A DNA stretch of 44,575 nucleotides, taken from Oscillospiraceae bacterium (GTDB lineage Bacteria; Bacillota; Clostridia; Oscillospirales; Oscillospiraceae). The notes below the pieces were generated by a model. That model ran no database searches, was not told the origin of the DNA, and saw nothing but the letters and a program-made list of their open reading frames with translations. The translations under genes were made by a program, and so were the position numbers. Below, in pieces: positions 1 through 7,753 of this stretch (its first letter is position 1; every line of letters begins with the position of its first letter). The DNA lies in the NCBI GenBank assembly GCA_031261585.1, contig JAISJJ010000034.1:1-44575 (forward strand), written 5' to 3'.

Positions 1-1
1 C

Positions 2-226
2 TTTGAAGAACTCGAAAAAGCCTTTGGTTGCAGCGTTTACTACGCCCACCCATACAGCAGTTGGGAGCGCGGCACAAACGAGAACAGCAACGGAATTATA
101 CGAAGATTCTTCCCGAAAGGCACTGATTTCTCAAAAGTATCAACGCGAAGAATCGCTGCCGTGCAAAACTGGATGAACAACTACCCACGCAAAATCCTCG
201 GCGGTAAAACCCCGCTTGCCGCGTGA
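2..226 (+). CDS. IS30-family transposase, C-terminal fragment (cut by window edge)
   Basis: The first 74 codons in frame 2 read as the tail of an IS30-type DDE transposase. The stretch YYAHPYSSWERGTNENSNG followed by IIRRFFPKGTDF is the hallmark end of the IS30 integrase core. The Glu in GTNENSNG is the expected last residue of the DDE triad. The protein ends TPLAA and stops with TGA. The start lies left of the window, so intactness cannot be judged. This reading frame is missing from the ORF track because it has no start codon here. The AT-rich bases after the stop, around 245-285, may include the right terminal inverted repeat, but with only one end visible this cannot be shown. An IS element here fits the accessory look of the next gene. 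Confidence 0.85.
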   Translation, partial: FEELEKAFGCSVYYAHPYSSWERGTNENSNGIIRRFFPKGTDFSKVSTRRIAAVQNWMNNYPRKILGGKTPLAA

Positions 227-394
227 GGCTTGTCGTCGCCATCTGCGCAAAGGTTTGTGACAATTAATGTTTCAATTCAGCGAGGGGAGCGGTGAGGGGA
301 GCGCGGTTGAATATTACCGATTGCGCGTCAAGCTGATTGCGAATCGCGGTAGCGATAATGCGAGCCATGCGCACGGGTGGTTGGAAGGGGGTAT

Positions 395-1762
395 TCAATT
401 CGCGTTATCGAGAAAAGACGAACCGAAATTTTCGATTAACTGTTCTTTCAAAGAGACGGTTGCATTGTCCGTCGTTCCGTAAATTGATTCATATATCTTG
501 TATGCCGCAATGCCGTATTGCAACGCTTCATCTCGTGAACGAGTTTCTGACAGGTTGCAAAGAGCGGATAAGTTACTGTATACTATCGCAATATCGGAAT
601 TTTCGCTGATGCCCAACATATCAAATATCACAAGTGCTTTTTCCAAATTTTCAATTGACTCCAAAATCACATTCTCGGGCGCATAACCATACACGTACAT
701 ATTTAATGATAACACGACATTTGAAAGCGAAAAATACACAAAATTCAACCCATATTGGGCTGTTATCGGTAGAGTTTTGAAAAGTTCCTCCGCTTTGAGC
801 AGAAGTTCATTTGCGTTAATGAAAAAGCCCATTTCCATAAGTGGGTTGGCGGTATTTGCGAATACCCAAGCGAGATGCTCTCTCTCTTCTGAGTTCAGGT
901 CGGCTCTAACATCAAAGTAATCAGCAAGTATGAACTGACCGTATTCAGTGTCTGCCACTAAAAGTGCATTATAGTCTGCATATAACGCACCAAAGGCTTC
1001 AACCCGCCCGTCCGCAGAAAAGAGTTTTATTGCATTAATATAGAACATTAGCGACATCTGGTCATCGCCACGGAATTTCCAGTGATAATTCCCGAGCGTC
1101 ATATAGACGTGTGCAAGCTCCGAGCGCGTTTCATAAGTGTTCTCCTGAGTTTTCAAAATGACCTCCGCTTTGCACAGGTCGTCAAACGCCAAATCTGGTT
1201 TACCATTCTCAAAATATGAAATTCCGCGATATGTATATAGAAATGCGTAGTCTTTCTCGTCGGCATTGCTTATCTTGTACCACGTGATAGCTTCGGTGAA
1301 TGCCGTTTGCCCCTCGTCGGGTTTGTCGAGACGATTCAAAATAATGCCCAGAGCGACACAGTATTTTGCGATGTCAAGCTCTGACGCGATGCTGTCGTTT
1401 TTAAGTTCATCGATTGCGATTTGCATTGTGTTATAGGCAGAAAGGAAGTCCAGCCGATCGTAGTGATCCATGGCAATTAAGTAGTTGTTTGAGGGGTTCA
1501 AGACGAGTGGGATTGTGGGGGTTGCCGCTGGCAGGTAATACGTATTGTATTGCCTCGAATCATACGTATTATACTGTTTCAAGTCATTGGAGATGTTGAT
1601 GTCGGGCGAGTTATTAGAACAGGATTTTAATGGTAAAACCAGTGCGAGTACAGCACAGGCTAACAAAACAAAACCGATCAGAGTTTTACGCCACCCTTTT
1701 GCTTCTCCGTTTTTCATTTGTTGGATTGTTGTTATAAAAAAATCTTTAATTTTTCTTGACAT
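395..1762 (-). CDS. Membrane-anchored TPR-like protein of unknown function
   Basis: A 455-residue protein that I do not recognise as a named family. The ORF track starts at a TTG, but the internal ATG at 1762 (MSRKIKDF) has GGGGTG five bases upstream and is the better start. A short basic N-terminus is followed by one hydrophobic helix (LIGFVLLACAVLALVLPL, about residues 28-45), then a polar linker with a YNTY...YNTY repeat. About 350 residues of helical pairs rich in Ala, Leu and Tyr follow, as in tetratricopeptide repeats. It is probably a single-pass protein with most of its mass on one side of the membrane. The Cys after the helix (LKSC) is a poor lipobox. The gene is clearly more AT-rich than dinB next door and lies beside an IS30 remnant, which suggests acquisition. 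The function is unknown. Confidence 0.75.
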   Translation of the reverse strand: MSRKIKDFFITTIQQMKNGEAKGWRKTLIGFVLLACAVLALVLPLKSCSNNSPDINISNDLKQYNTYDSRQYNTYYLPAATPTIPLVLNPSNNYLIAMDHYDRLDFLSAYNTMQIAIDELKNDSIASELDIAKYCVALGIILNRLDKPDEGQTAFTEAITWYKISNADEKDYAFLYTYRGISYFENGKPDLAFDDLCKAEVILKTQENTYETRSELAHVYMTLGNYHWKFRGDDQMSLMFYINAIKLFSADGRVEAFGALYADYNALLVADTEYGQFILADYFDVRADLNSEEREHLAWVFANTANPLMEMGFFINANELLLKAEELFKTLPITAQYGLNFVYFSLSNVVLSLNMYVYGYAPENVILESIENLEKALVIFDMLGISENSDIAIVYSNLSALCNLSETRSRDEALQYGIAAYKIYESIYGTTDNATVSLKEQLIENFGSSFLDNAN

Positions 1763-1804
1763 ATTGCACCCCGTATACATGCGCGTTTGCAAAGCATTTG
1801 AATT

Positions 1805-1833
1805 AGTCTACCATATCGCAGATAACGTGTCAA
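1805..1833 (-). promoter_or_regulatory. Sigma-A promoter for the TPR-like gene
   Basis: On the minus strand, TTGACA (1828-1833) is separated by 17 bases from TAGACT (1805-1810). The -35 box is perfect and the -10 box matches 4 of 6. It lies about 43 bases upstream of the ATG at 1762, so this gene is probably its own transcription unit. Confidence 0.6.
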
Positions 1834-1870
1834 CAGTATCGAAAAATTTTGCCTTTGCGTCTTTGTTTAC

Positions 1871-2461
1871 TTAACCCCACCCCGCAGAAAACTCTGCCGT
1901 TATCAGTCCGTTCAGTACCGCGAGCGTCTCGAACGGCAGGAAATCCGTTGCGGTGACGTCGAATTTCAATTGCAGTTCAGCGGGGAACTCGTCATCGTCC
2001 TCGATGAACGTCAGCAGTACAGGCACTTTCGGGAACGCGTACAGCATCCACGTGTGACTGCCGCTCGCCGTCTCGCGCACAAATTCGGCTCCGAGCCGCT
2101 TCGCAATGTCGACGAACGGTGCGTATTCGGTGATTGCACTCCGCTCCGCCGCCGTGACCCCGCGCGAACCGTCGAACAGTCCGAACGCGAATGCGCGCAG
2201 AGACTGAAAATCATAGCGCGGGAAGCCGCTCCCGCCGTGCGTGAGGTAGTAGACGATCACGGTCTTGCCGTTGACGTGCGCCGCGCCGCCGCCCTCTTGA
2301 TTAACGCCTGATGCGTCAACGCTCCACCGCCGCCCGAGAAAGTCGATGTGCAGCACACCGTTTTCGGGTGCGGCAAGCCCCAATTGCGGCGCAACTGCGG
2401 CAAAATCGCAGTCGGCGAGCCGCCGCCGCATGGTCTCGTACGTTTTTTCGTATCCGTTCAC
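1871..2461 (-). CDS. DUF3786-like protein
   Basis: A 196-residue soluble protein. The start is taken as the GTG at 2461, which overlaps the dinB stop as GTGA. Just upstream is GAGGTGATC, close to a full anti-16S match, and the protein then opens with VNGYEKTYETMRRRL. The longer track ORF would begin inside dinB. The conserved-looking pieces are YEKTYE at the N-terminus, TVIVYYLTHGGSG in the middle and a FIEDDDEFPAELQLKFD block near the C-terminus. These fit my memory of the DUF3786 family of Clostridia, whose function is not established. Translational coupling with dinB suggests co-expression, but no shared pathway can be argued from sequence. Confidence 0.65.
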   Translation of the reverse strand: MNGYEKTYETMRRRLADCDFAAVAPQLGLAAPENGVLHIDFLGRRWSVDASGVNQEGGGAAHVNGKTVIVYYLTHGGSGFPRYDFQSLRAFAFGLFDGSRGVTAAERSAITEYAPFVDIAKRLGAEFVRETASGSHTWMLYAFPKVPVLLTFIEDDDEFPAELQLKFDVTATDFLPFETLAVLNGLITAEFSAGWG

Positions 2462-3648
2462 TCGATCACCTCGTCTCCCGCGCCGCGCCATACGCTGCCG
2501 TCGCCGTACTTGCCGCGAATCTTGTCCACCGCATGTTCCAAATCCTCCTTTTTGCGCTGTTGTACCGTGTTGTCACCGCCGAACAGCGACAGTTGCTCGA
2601 CCGCCTGATCCGACGCGACGAGGTTCTGCGCCGTGACGGTGAGCATACGAATGGGCTTGCCGATGTTCCACACCGCTTCGATGATCTCAACCGCCGTGCG
2701 CGCGATGTCCGTCGCGACAAACGTCGGCACCGCAACGCTTTTCTGCCGCTGAATCGACCTGAGAGACGCGTCCTTGATCGTCACCTGAACCGTCGAGCAT
2801 TTACGTTCGACAGCGCGCAGACGCGTCGCGACAGAGTCCGCGAGCGCGTTCACACCTGCGTGGATATCGTCAATCGTCACGAGATCGCGCCGAAATGTCC
2901 TGCCGTTGCCGACGGACTTCGGAGGTTCACTCGTGCCGATCGTAGCGACGGTGTCGTCGTCGAACCCGTTCGCGTTGCGGTGCAGCGATTCGCCGAGCTT
3001 GCCGAACATCGTCGCAAGCGTGTGTTCGTCGACACGCGCGAGATCGCCGATGGTGCGGACGTTGATCTTGCGCAGAGCGTCTGCGGTGTTGCGTCCGACC
3101 ATGAACAGGTCGGAGACGGGCAGGTTCCACACGATGTCGCGGTAGTTCTCGCGTGTGATAACCGTTGTGGCGTCAGGCTTTTTGTAGTCCGAGCCGAGTT
3201 TTGCGAAGCACTTGTTCCATGACACGCCGACGGAGATCGTGATACCGATATCCGCCGCGACACGCGCGCGCAACTCGTCCGCAAACTCACGTTCGGCACC
3301 CGCGAACATCGTCATATCGAGATAGCTCTCGTCGATGCCGAACCGCTCCACGCGGTCGGTGTACTCGGCGTAGATCGCGTTCACGCGCTCGCAGAAATCG
3401 GAGTACGCGCCGCGCCGCGGAGGGCAGAGCGTGAGATTCGGGCATTTTTGGAGCGCGGAATGTACGGTCTCGGCGGTCTTGATGTTAAATTTTTTCGCAA
3501 GCTCGTTCTTCGCGAGAATGATACCGTGGCGCGACGCGGGATCACCCGCGACCGCCATCGGTACGGCTTTGTACTGCGGATTGAACGTCTCCTCAACGGA
3601 TGCGAAGAAACTGTTGCAATCGCAATGGAAAATTACGCGGTCAGGCAT
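2458..3648 (-). CDS. dinB: Y-family DNA polymerase IV (DinB)
   Basis: An error-prone translesion polymerase of about 396 residues. The N-terminus IFHCDCNSFFASVEE carries the first metal-binding Asp (about D10) and the steric residues of the nucleotide site. FGIDESYLDMT at about residues 104-113 carries the catalytic Asp-Glu pair. A helix-hairpin-helix region (INVRTIGDLARV) and a little-finger domain follow. Near the C-terminus, EQLSLFGG is a good beta-clamp binding motif (QLSLF type), which recruits the enzyme to the sliding clamp. I prefer the ATG at 3648 (MPDRVIF), preceded by GGTG, over the ATG at 3660. The length fits the DinB/UmuC-like enzymes of Firmicutes. It overlaps the following DUF3786-like gene by four bases. 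No LexA box was recognised upstream, where repeats begin. Confidence 0.93.
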   Translation of the reverse strand: MPDRVIFHCDCNSFFASVEETFNPQYKAVPMAVAGDPASRHGIILAKNELAKKFNIKTAETVHSALQKCPNLTLCPPRRGAYSDFCERVNAIYAEYTDRVERFGIDESYLDMTMFAGAEREFADELRARVAADIGITISVGVSWNKCFAKLGSDYKKPDATTVITRENYRDIVWNLPVSDLFMVGRNTADALRKINVRTIGDLARVDEHTLATMFGKLGESLHRNANGFDDDTVATIGTSEPPKSVGNGRTFRRDLVTIDDIHAGVNALADSVATRLRAVERKCSTVQVTIKDASLRSIQRQKSVAVPTFVATDIARTAVEIIEAVWNIGKPIRMLTVTAQNLVASDQAVEQLSLFGGDNTVQQRKKEDLEHAVDKIRGKYGDGSVWRGAGDEVIE

Positions 3649-3689
3649 GTTGGTCACCATTCTGTATGTCTCGTGCGGCTCACGTCCTC

Positions 3690-3888
3690 GTAGGGGACGA
3701 TGTCCTCATCGCCCCTCGTATTTCCCCGTCATTCAAGGCATCTATAACTGTCATTCAGAGCATCCATATTGTCCAGTCAGAGCATCTATACTGCCATTCA
3801 GAGCATCTATTCTGTCATTCTGAGCGAAGCGAAGAATCTCACATGCGACTTGCTCATGGTGCGCGGGCGATTGATAATCGCCCCTACA
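3690..3888. repeat. GTAGGGG-family inverted-repeat element (REPIN/MITE-like), copy 1
   Basis: The left arm is GTAGGGGACGATGTCCTCAT and the right arm is GGGCGATTGATAATCGCCCC ending in TACA. Each arm is itself a hairpin and the two face each other. The interior holds tandem 21-base repeats. The right end supplies the stop codon of the truncated flavoprotein gene at 3884-3991. This 235-base gap between genes contains no other coding feature that I can support. Confidence 0.6.
3728..3840. repeat. Imperfect tandem repeat, about 5 x 21-22 bases
   Basis: Five consecutive units start at about 3728, 3750, 3771, 3793 and 3814, with consensus GTCATTCAGAGCATCTATWCT. The last unit changes into GTCATTCTGAGCGAAGCGAA, a repeat half-site common in bacterial genomes. 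The array seems to have grown from that half-site inside the GTAGGGG element. Confidence 0.7.
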
Positions 3889-3991
3889 CCCGATACCGCA
3901 GGGTTTTCCGCGTCAACTCGTCCATGAATATCCGCGTCGCCCTATACGTGTTGCCGCGGCGCGGGCTGCCGTGGAGCACGGCGATGTTCAT
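3884..3991 (-). pseudogene. Truncated NADPH-dependent FMN reductase/flavodoxin-like gene
   Basis: An ATG overlaps the stop of the nitroreductase gene (ATGA at 3988-3991) and opens a frame with MNIAVLHGSPRRGNTYRAT and RIFMDEL. This is the textbook N-terminus of the NADPH-dependent FMN reductase/iron-sulfur flavoprotein fold, with GSPRRGNT as the FMN phosphate loop. After 35 codons the frame ends at the TAG of a TGTAGGGG repeat arm. A complete family member has about 180-220 residues, so only the first sixth remains. The repeat insertion or an associated deletion most likely removed the rest, and no continuation is visible beyond the element. It was probably once the last gene of the nitroreductase operon. 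Confidence 0.75.
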
Positions 3992-4680
3992 TGATACGTG
4001 ACCTCGACCGCGAAATCGCGCCCGTCCGTTTTCGGCGTGACCGCGAGCACCGTCCTGCCCTCGTGCAGTAGCGCGACCTCGACGTGGCGCGTTGCGATAC
4101 CGAGGTCGATCTTGCTGAGCTTTTTCCTGAGCAGCAGTTTTGACACACCGCGTCCCGCGTAGTTTACCGAGACGTTGCCGTCCGAGAAATCGAAAAACCA
4201 CGGCTGAGAGTTCATCGCGGACGGCGCGAGACGCGCGGCTTGCGCGATTGCGTCGTCGGCGTTGCTGATATCGCCGATCGGGAGACGTTTGAAATCCCGC
4301 AAATCGCGGCGCGGCGGCACGTCGGTCTTGCCGAACGCCAGCATGATGCAGTAGTCCGCTTCCGGCTCACTCGGTTTCGCGGAACCCAGCCACAGACTGC
4401 CGAAACCGAGACTTTGCAGGTGCAGATCGGCGTTTTGCAGCACATAGCCGACGTTGGCGTACGCGCTGTCGTTTGCCGCGCAGTACGCGAGAATGTAGTG
4501 CGGCGCGGCGGCGTTCTTTATCCTGTCCGCGCCGACAATCTCAAACCGCGCGTTTTGCCCCGTGAGTTGCGTAGTTGTGTCGAGGAACGCGCGGATCTCC
4601 GCGAGTGCCGCGCCGTCGAGCGGAGTCATGTCGTACTTCCGCACCGAGCGGCGCGTGAAAATGGTGTCGTAAAGCTCCAT
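3988..4680 (-). CDS. Nitroreductase-family flavoprotein (TM1586-like)
   Basis: A predicted FMN-dependent NAD(P)H oxidoreductase of 230 residues. The start is the ATG at 4680 (MELYDTIFTRRSVRKYD), with GGAGG five bases upstream. RRSVRKYD is the usual N-terminal FMN-contacting motif of nitroreductases. NVGYVLQNADLHLQSLGFGSLWLGS forms the dimer and flavin helix. APSAMNSQPWFF is the second flavin-binding block, unusually placed in the C-terminal half as in the TM1586-type two-repeat subfamily. The substrate cannot be told from sequence. It is followed with a four-base overlap by a truncated flavoprotein gene and preceded by an iron-sulfur flavoprotein gene, so this end of the operon deals with flavin redox chemistry. 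It also has its own promoter. Confidence 0.85.
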   Translation of the reverse strand: MELYDTIFTRRSVRKYDMTPLDGAALAEIRAFLDTTTQLTGQNARFEIVGADRIKNAAAPHYILAYCAANDSAYANVGYVLQNADLHLQSLGFGSLWLGSAKPSEPEADYCIMLAFGKTDVPPRRDLRDFKRLPIGDISNADDAIAQAARLAPSAMNSQPWFFDFSDGNVSVNYAGRGVSKLLLRKKLSKIDLGIATRHVEVALLHEGRTVLAVTPKTDGRDFAVEVTYQ

Positions 4681-4711
4681 ACCGACCTCCAAAGTAGTTT
4701 ATCGCAACAGT

Positions 4712-4741
4712 ATTGTAACCCGCAACGCCTTAATTTGTCAG
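4712..4741 (-). promoter_or_regulatory. Promoter for the nitroreductase gene
   Basis: CTGACA (4736-4741) is 18 bases from TACAAT (4712-4717), ending about 32 bases before the start codon. Just upstream (about 4745-4790) are the inverted repeats CGCAAATTGCG and GCGGTT/AACCGC, which may end transcription from the preceding gene. Confidence 0.55.
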
Positions 4742-4781
4742 GTTGCCGCGGTTAAAAACGCATTAAAACCGCAAATTGCGA

Positions 4782-5456
4782 TCACGATTGCGCCTGCGCC
4801 TGACGCGCTGCCGTGACCTCGGGCGGTTCCGCGCCGTCGGCGAAACGGTCGCGCTCAATGCCGAAGCTCACGCCCGAGCGGTTACGCGTCTCGTCGGACA
4901 CGAGCCAGTCGGAGAGCGCGGCGACGCGGTTTTGGTACTCATCGGTCTGCGAAAACGTCGATTTATCCTTGCACATCGGGCAGTACGCCGCGTCGAACGA
5001 GCCGTAGCCGAGGTCGCGGAAGCAGTACGCGACGTACTCCGACGCGCGGTGCAGCACGTCGTCGGGTGATCCGCCGTAGCAGAACACCACGCCCGATTTG
5101 CGTTGCGGCGACGGTGTTTTCAGTCCTTTCGGGAAGTTGTAATGCACGTAAAAACGGTCGAACAGCACCTTGACCGCGCCCGGTACGCCCATGAAGTACA
5201 GCGGCGCGCAGAGCAACACCGCGTCCGCGCGGAACACGCGCTCGATCAGCTCCGCCGCGCTGTCGCGGTGAACGCACACCTCGCGCTCGCCCATACACGC
5301 GTCACAGCCGATACACGGCGCGATAGTCTCGTCGCGCACGCGGAACACCTCGACGTTTGCGCCGCGCCGTTTGAGTTCGCGCACGGCGAATTCCGTTGCC
5401 GCGTCGGAGTTTCCGCCGACGCGCGGACTGCCGCTGATAATGATGACGTTTTTCAT
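4782..5456 (-). CDS. Iron-sulfur flavoprotein / NADPH-dependent FMN reductase
   Basis: A 224-residue cytoplasmic flavoprotein. MKNVIIISGSPRVGGNSDAA is the FMN-binding loop of the flavodoxin-like fold. CIGCDACMGEREVC (Cys 48, 51, 54, 61) has the compact Cys pattern used in iron-sulfur flavoproteins for a 4Fe-4S cluster. LLCAPLYFMGVPGAVKVLFDR is the conserved second flavin region. The C-terminal 30 residues (EPPEVTAARQAQAQS) are low-complexity and probably disordered. The ATG at 5456 has AGGAG seven bases upstream. It starts 25 bases after the GH8 gene, so the two are probably co-transcribed. The likely role is electron transfer or small-molecule reduction, with the partner unknown. The match to the ISF Cys spacing is by eye. 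Confidence 0.85.
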   Translation of the reverse strand: MKNVIIISGSPRVGGNSDAATEFAVRELKRRGANVEVFRVRDETIAPCIGCDACMGEREVCVHRDSAAELIERVFRADAVLLCAPLYFMGVPGAVKVLFDRFYVHYNFPKGLKTPSPQRKSGVVFCYGGSPDDVLHRASEYVAYCFRDLGYGSFDAAYCPMCKDKSTFSQTDEYQNRVAALSDWLVSDETRNRSGVSFGIERDRFADGAEPPEVTAARQAQAQS

Positions 5457-5481
5457 GCTGCGGCTCCTTTCACGAACGATA

Positions 5482-6612
5482 TTACCAAATCCGATACTGC
5501 CCGCTCAGCGCGAGCAGCGAGAACAGGTACAGCAGATTGTCATAGTACCGCCGCCTGTCCGCGCGCGGCTCCAACGCCCAGAATCGCCGCGTGTACAGTT
5601 TGCGCAATTCGCCGTCGGACGCGAGTGACGCGGCGGCGGTCGTCGCTTTGAGCGCGAGCGGGTGCAACATGCCCGTCTCCGACGCGTCGGGTTCGCGGAA
5701 CATCGGCGTTACGACCACGCCCTCAATTGTGTGTACGTAGTCAAACTGATGCTCATCCTCGAAAAACCGCTGAATCGCGGACGCTTGCGACTGCTGCCAC
5801 GGGTCGGCGGCGAACCACTCCCAGTCCAGCGCGATATTCAGCGCGGTGCGGTACGCGTCCGAGTAGAAGTGACTGCGGTTGCCGTTCCACTCGGTCGGCG
5901 AGCCGTCGTACTGCGACTGATTCGGGTTCAGCCCCGTGTCGGGGTTGCACGCTTTTTGCAGAAACTCGCGCGACAGACGCGCCGCGTCGCGGAAAAAGTC
6001 CGCGTCCTCAGCGTTGCCGTACTCCGCGAACAGCTCGTAGTAGTGCGGCAGGTGGTACGACGGATCGGTGAACGGCGCGTTCGGCACGAAACGAATTATC
6101 TTCGTCGCGGGGTCGAACATCGGCTCGTGTTCCTTGTGAACCATCTCGCGCAAAATATCGCGCGCCGCGTCGCCGTAAGGCTTGTGCGCCCAGCGGCGTT
6201 CGGCGAACAGCAACGCCATAGCGAAATACTCCTCGCCGTCGGGCGCGGGACCGTCGGCGTTGCGCGTGCCGTCGAGTTTGCACGACCACGCGAAATAGCC
6301 CGCGTTCTCGCCGCTGTCCACGTGCATGTAGCGCATTGTCCAATCCCATATGCGGTCGAAAATCTCGCGATGATCGAGCTGCACCGCGATCATCAGTCCG
6401 TAGCTCTGACCCTCGGTGCGCACGTCGTCGTTGCCCGTGTCGACCATGTAGCCGCCGTGAAAATCGCCGTCGTCGACCTCAAAATAGAAACGGTGTTCGC
6501 CGAAGAAAATCTCGTGGAACGTGCGCGAAATCTTCGCGGCGATGTCGGTATCGCTGTACCCGAACTCGGCGAGTACGTTCGTATAGGTGTGCGTGCTGTG
6601 TGCGTTCGGCAT
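5482..6612 (-). CDS. GH8 reducing-end xylose-releasing exo-oligoxylanase
   Basis: A 376-residue glycoside hydrolase family 8 protein. FYFEVDDGDFHGGYMVDTGNDDVRTEGQSYG resembles the Rex-type exo-oligoxylanase from Bacillus halodurans (EC 3.2.1.156), which removes xylose from the reducing end of xylo-oligosaccharides. The Glu of RTEGQSYG (about E67) is the expected general acid. The Asp in YSDAYR (about D252) is my candidate for the base. There is no signal peptide, so it should act in the cytoplasm on imported oligosaccharides. The start has an excellent AAGGAG site. It lies 47 bases downstream of the SEFIR-MORN gene on the same strand. No sugar transporter lies nearby, but a GH3 enzyme is encoded at 17434-19842. 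The exact specificity is inferred from family resemblance. Confidence 0.85.
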   Translation of the reverse strand: MPNAHSTHTYTNVLAEFGYSDTDIAAKISRTFHEIFFGEHRFYFEVDDGDFHGGYMVDTGNDDVRTEGQSYGLMIAVQLDHREIFDRIWDWTMRYMHVDSGENAGYFAWSCKLDGTRNADGPAPDGEEYFAMALLFAERRWAHKPYGDAARDILREMVHKEHEPMFDPATKIIRFVPNAPFTDPSYHLPHYYELFAEYGNAEDADFFRDAARLSREFLQKACNPDTGLNPNQSQYDGSPTEWNGNRSHFYSDAYRTALNIALDWEWFAADPWQQSQASAIQRFFEDEHQFDYVHTIEGVVVTPMFREPDASETGMLHPLALKATTAAASLASDGELRKLYTRRFWALEPRADRRRYYDNLLYLFSLLALSGQYRIW

Positions 6613-6659
6613 GATAGTCTCCTTATAAAATATATTTTTATTTTGTGTGATGGCAGAGA

Positions 6660-7727
6660 TTAACCTTCGTTACCGAAGAAATTACCGTTGATCCATTCGC
6701 CTTCAAGCACCCGCCCGTCGAAGAAAGTGTGCTTACCAACGCCGTGACGGTTACTGTTTTCAAATTCGCCGACATATACACTGCGGTCAGCAAAGTGATA
6801 CTCACCCTTGCCGGTGCGCTTGCCTTTTACCCAGTCGCCATAGTACCATTCACCGTCTGCCCATGTAATTTTACCTTTGCCATGCCTTTTGTTGTCAGCA
6901 TAGTTGCCTAAGTACATGTAACTTTCTCCATCGCTGGTTGTGCCATGGTATTCACCCTTGCCAGTGCGCTTGCCATTTATCCAGTCGCCGTCATACCACG
7001 AGCCATCAGCCCATGTCACTTTGCCTTTACCGTTCCATTTGCCGACAACAAAGTCTCCGATGTAGACGTAACCTAAGCCGTCACGATTTGTGCCATTGTG
7101 TTTACCCTTACCTGTACGATTGTCGTTTAACCAGTCACCATCATACCAATCGCCATTTGACCACATGATTTTGCCTTTGCCGTGACGTTTGTCGTCAACA
7201 ATATCGCCCGTATATGTACCGTCGTAATAAGTAACGGTTCTGAATTCCGTTTTAGGTGAGTGAGGGATTGCAGTTGCGATAGGTTCTCCCGAAATATATC
7301 TTTTGACATCTTTGATAAGTCGCGCATACTCTTGTTCAAAAACGTCAATTTTGGATAAATTATATCCGCGCTTGTCCACCGCCCAAGTGGGCAACGCGTC
7401 ATTCCATTCGCCATCAAATAGAATTGGCTTAAACTTTTTTTCATCCGCTGAATCGAAAATTGAGCTTGTGATAATATTTGTCTCAGTGCCAACGCCGCCG
7501 ATGCGCCCATCTGCTTTCAGCTTGTAGTTCGGGGTGCAGACAAACAGAACATAGTCGCTAATCCGTATGTGTGTCTCCATGAAATGATTGATTCGTTCAC
7601 CGCCCTCTAATTCCTCGTAATACGTCACGTCCAGTCCGTCGCCGCGCAGCCGCTTGACGAGTGCGGAGACTTTCGCCACATGTTCCTCGGAGTCTATTGA
7701 GTACGAAATAAAGACTTTTTTGCTCAT
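6660..7727 (-). CDS. SEFIR/TIR-like domain fused to MORN repeats
   Basis: A 355-residue protein with two parts. Residues 1-150 open with KKVFISYSIDSEEHVAKVSA and contain SDYVLFVCTPNYKLKADG and GGVGTETNII, the pattern of SEFIR/TIR-type domains. From about residue 165 to the end run about eight MORN-type units of the form DGxWYxGDWxxGKRTGKGxYHG, ending GNFFGNEG. SEFIR/TIR domains mediate homotypic contacts or NAD-type chemistry, and MORN repeats bind lipids or proteins; the combined function is not known to me. The gene sits in a run of housekeeping-type genes, 26 bases after the MBL gene and 47 before GH8. It is visibly richer in A+T than either, which suggests acquisition. No signal peptide or membrane segment is present. 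Confidence 0.85.
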   Translation of the reverse strand: MSKKVFISYSIDSEEHVAKVSALVKRLRGDGLDVTYYEELEGGERINHFMETHIRISDYVLFVCTPNYKLKADGRIGGVGTETNIITSSIFDSADEKKFKPILFDGEWNDALPTWAVDKRGYNLSKIDVFEQEYARLIKDVKRYISGEPIATAIPHSPKTEFRTVTYYDGTYTGDIVDDKRHGKGKIMWSNGDWYDGDWLNDNRTGKGKHNGTNRDGLGYVYIGDFVVGKWNGKGKVTWADGSWYDGDWINGKRTGKGEYHGTTSDGESYMYLGNYADNKRHGKGKITWADGEWYYGDWVKGKRTGKGEYHFADRSVYVGEFENSNRHGVGKHTFFDGRVLEGEWINGNFFGNEG

Positions 7728-7753
7728 GATTTATCCACCTTTTCTCGTGTGAT

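Noticed and set aside
2311-3222. 303-codon plus-strand ORF across dinB
   Set aside because: It is a shadow of dinB and DUF3786 in a high-GC stretch; the true genes on the minus strand have motifs and ribosome sites.
3690-3888. Possible CRISPR-like array at the 21-base repeats
   Set aside because: The units are directly adjacent without spacers, are imperfect, and no cas gene is present.
5662-6663. 333-codon plus-strand ORF over the GH8 gene
   Set aside because: GH8 on the minus strand has catalytic motifs and a strong AAGGAG site; this frame is Arg/Val-rich shadow.
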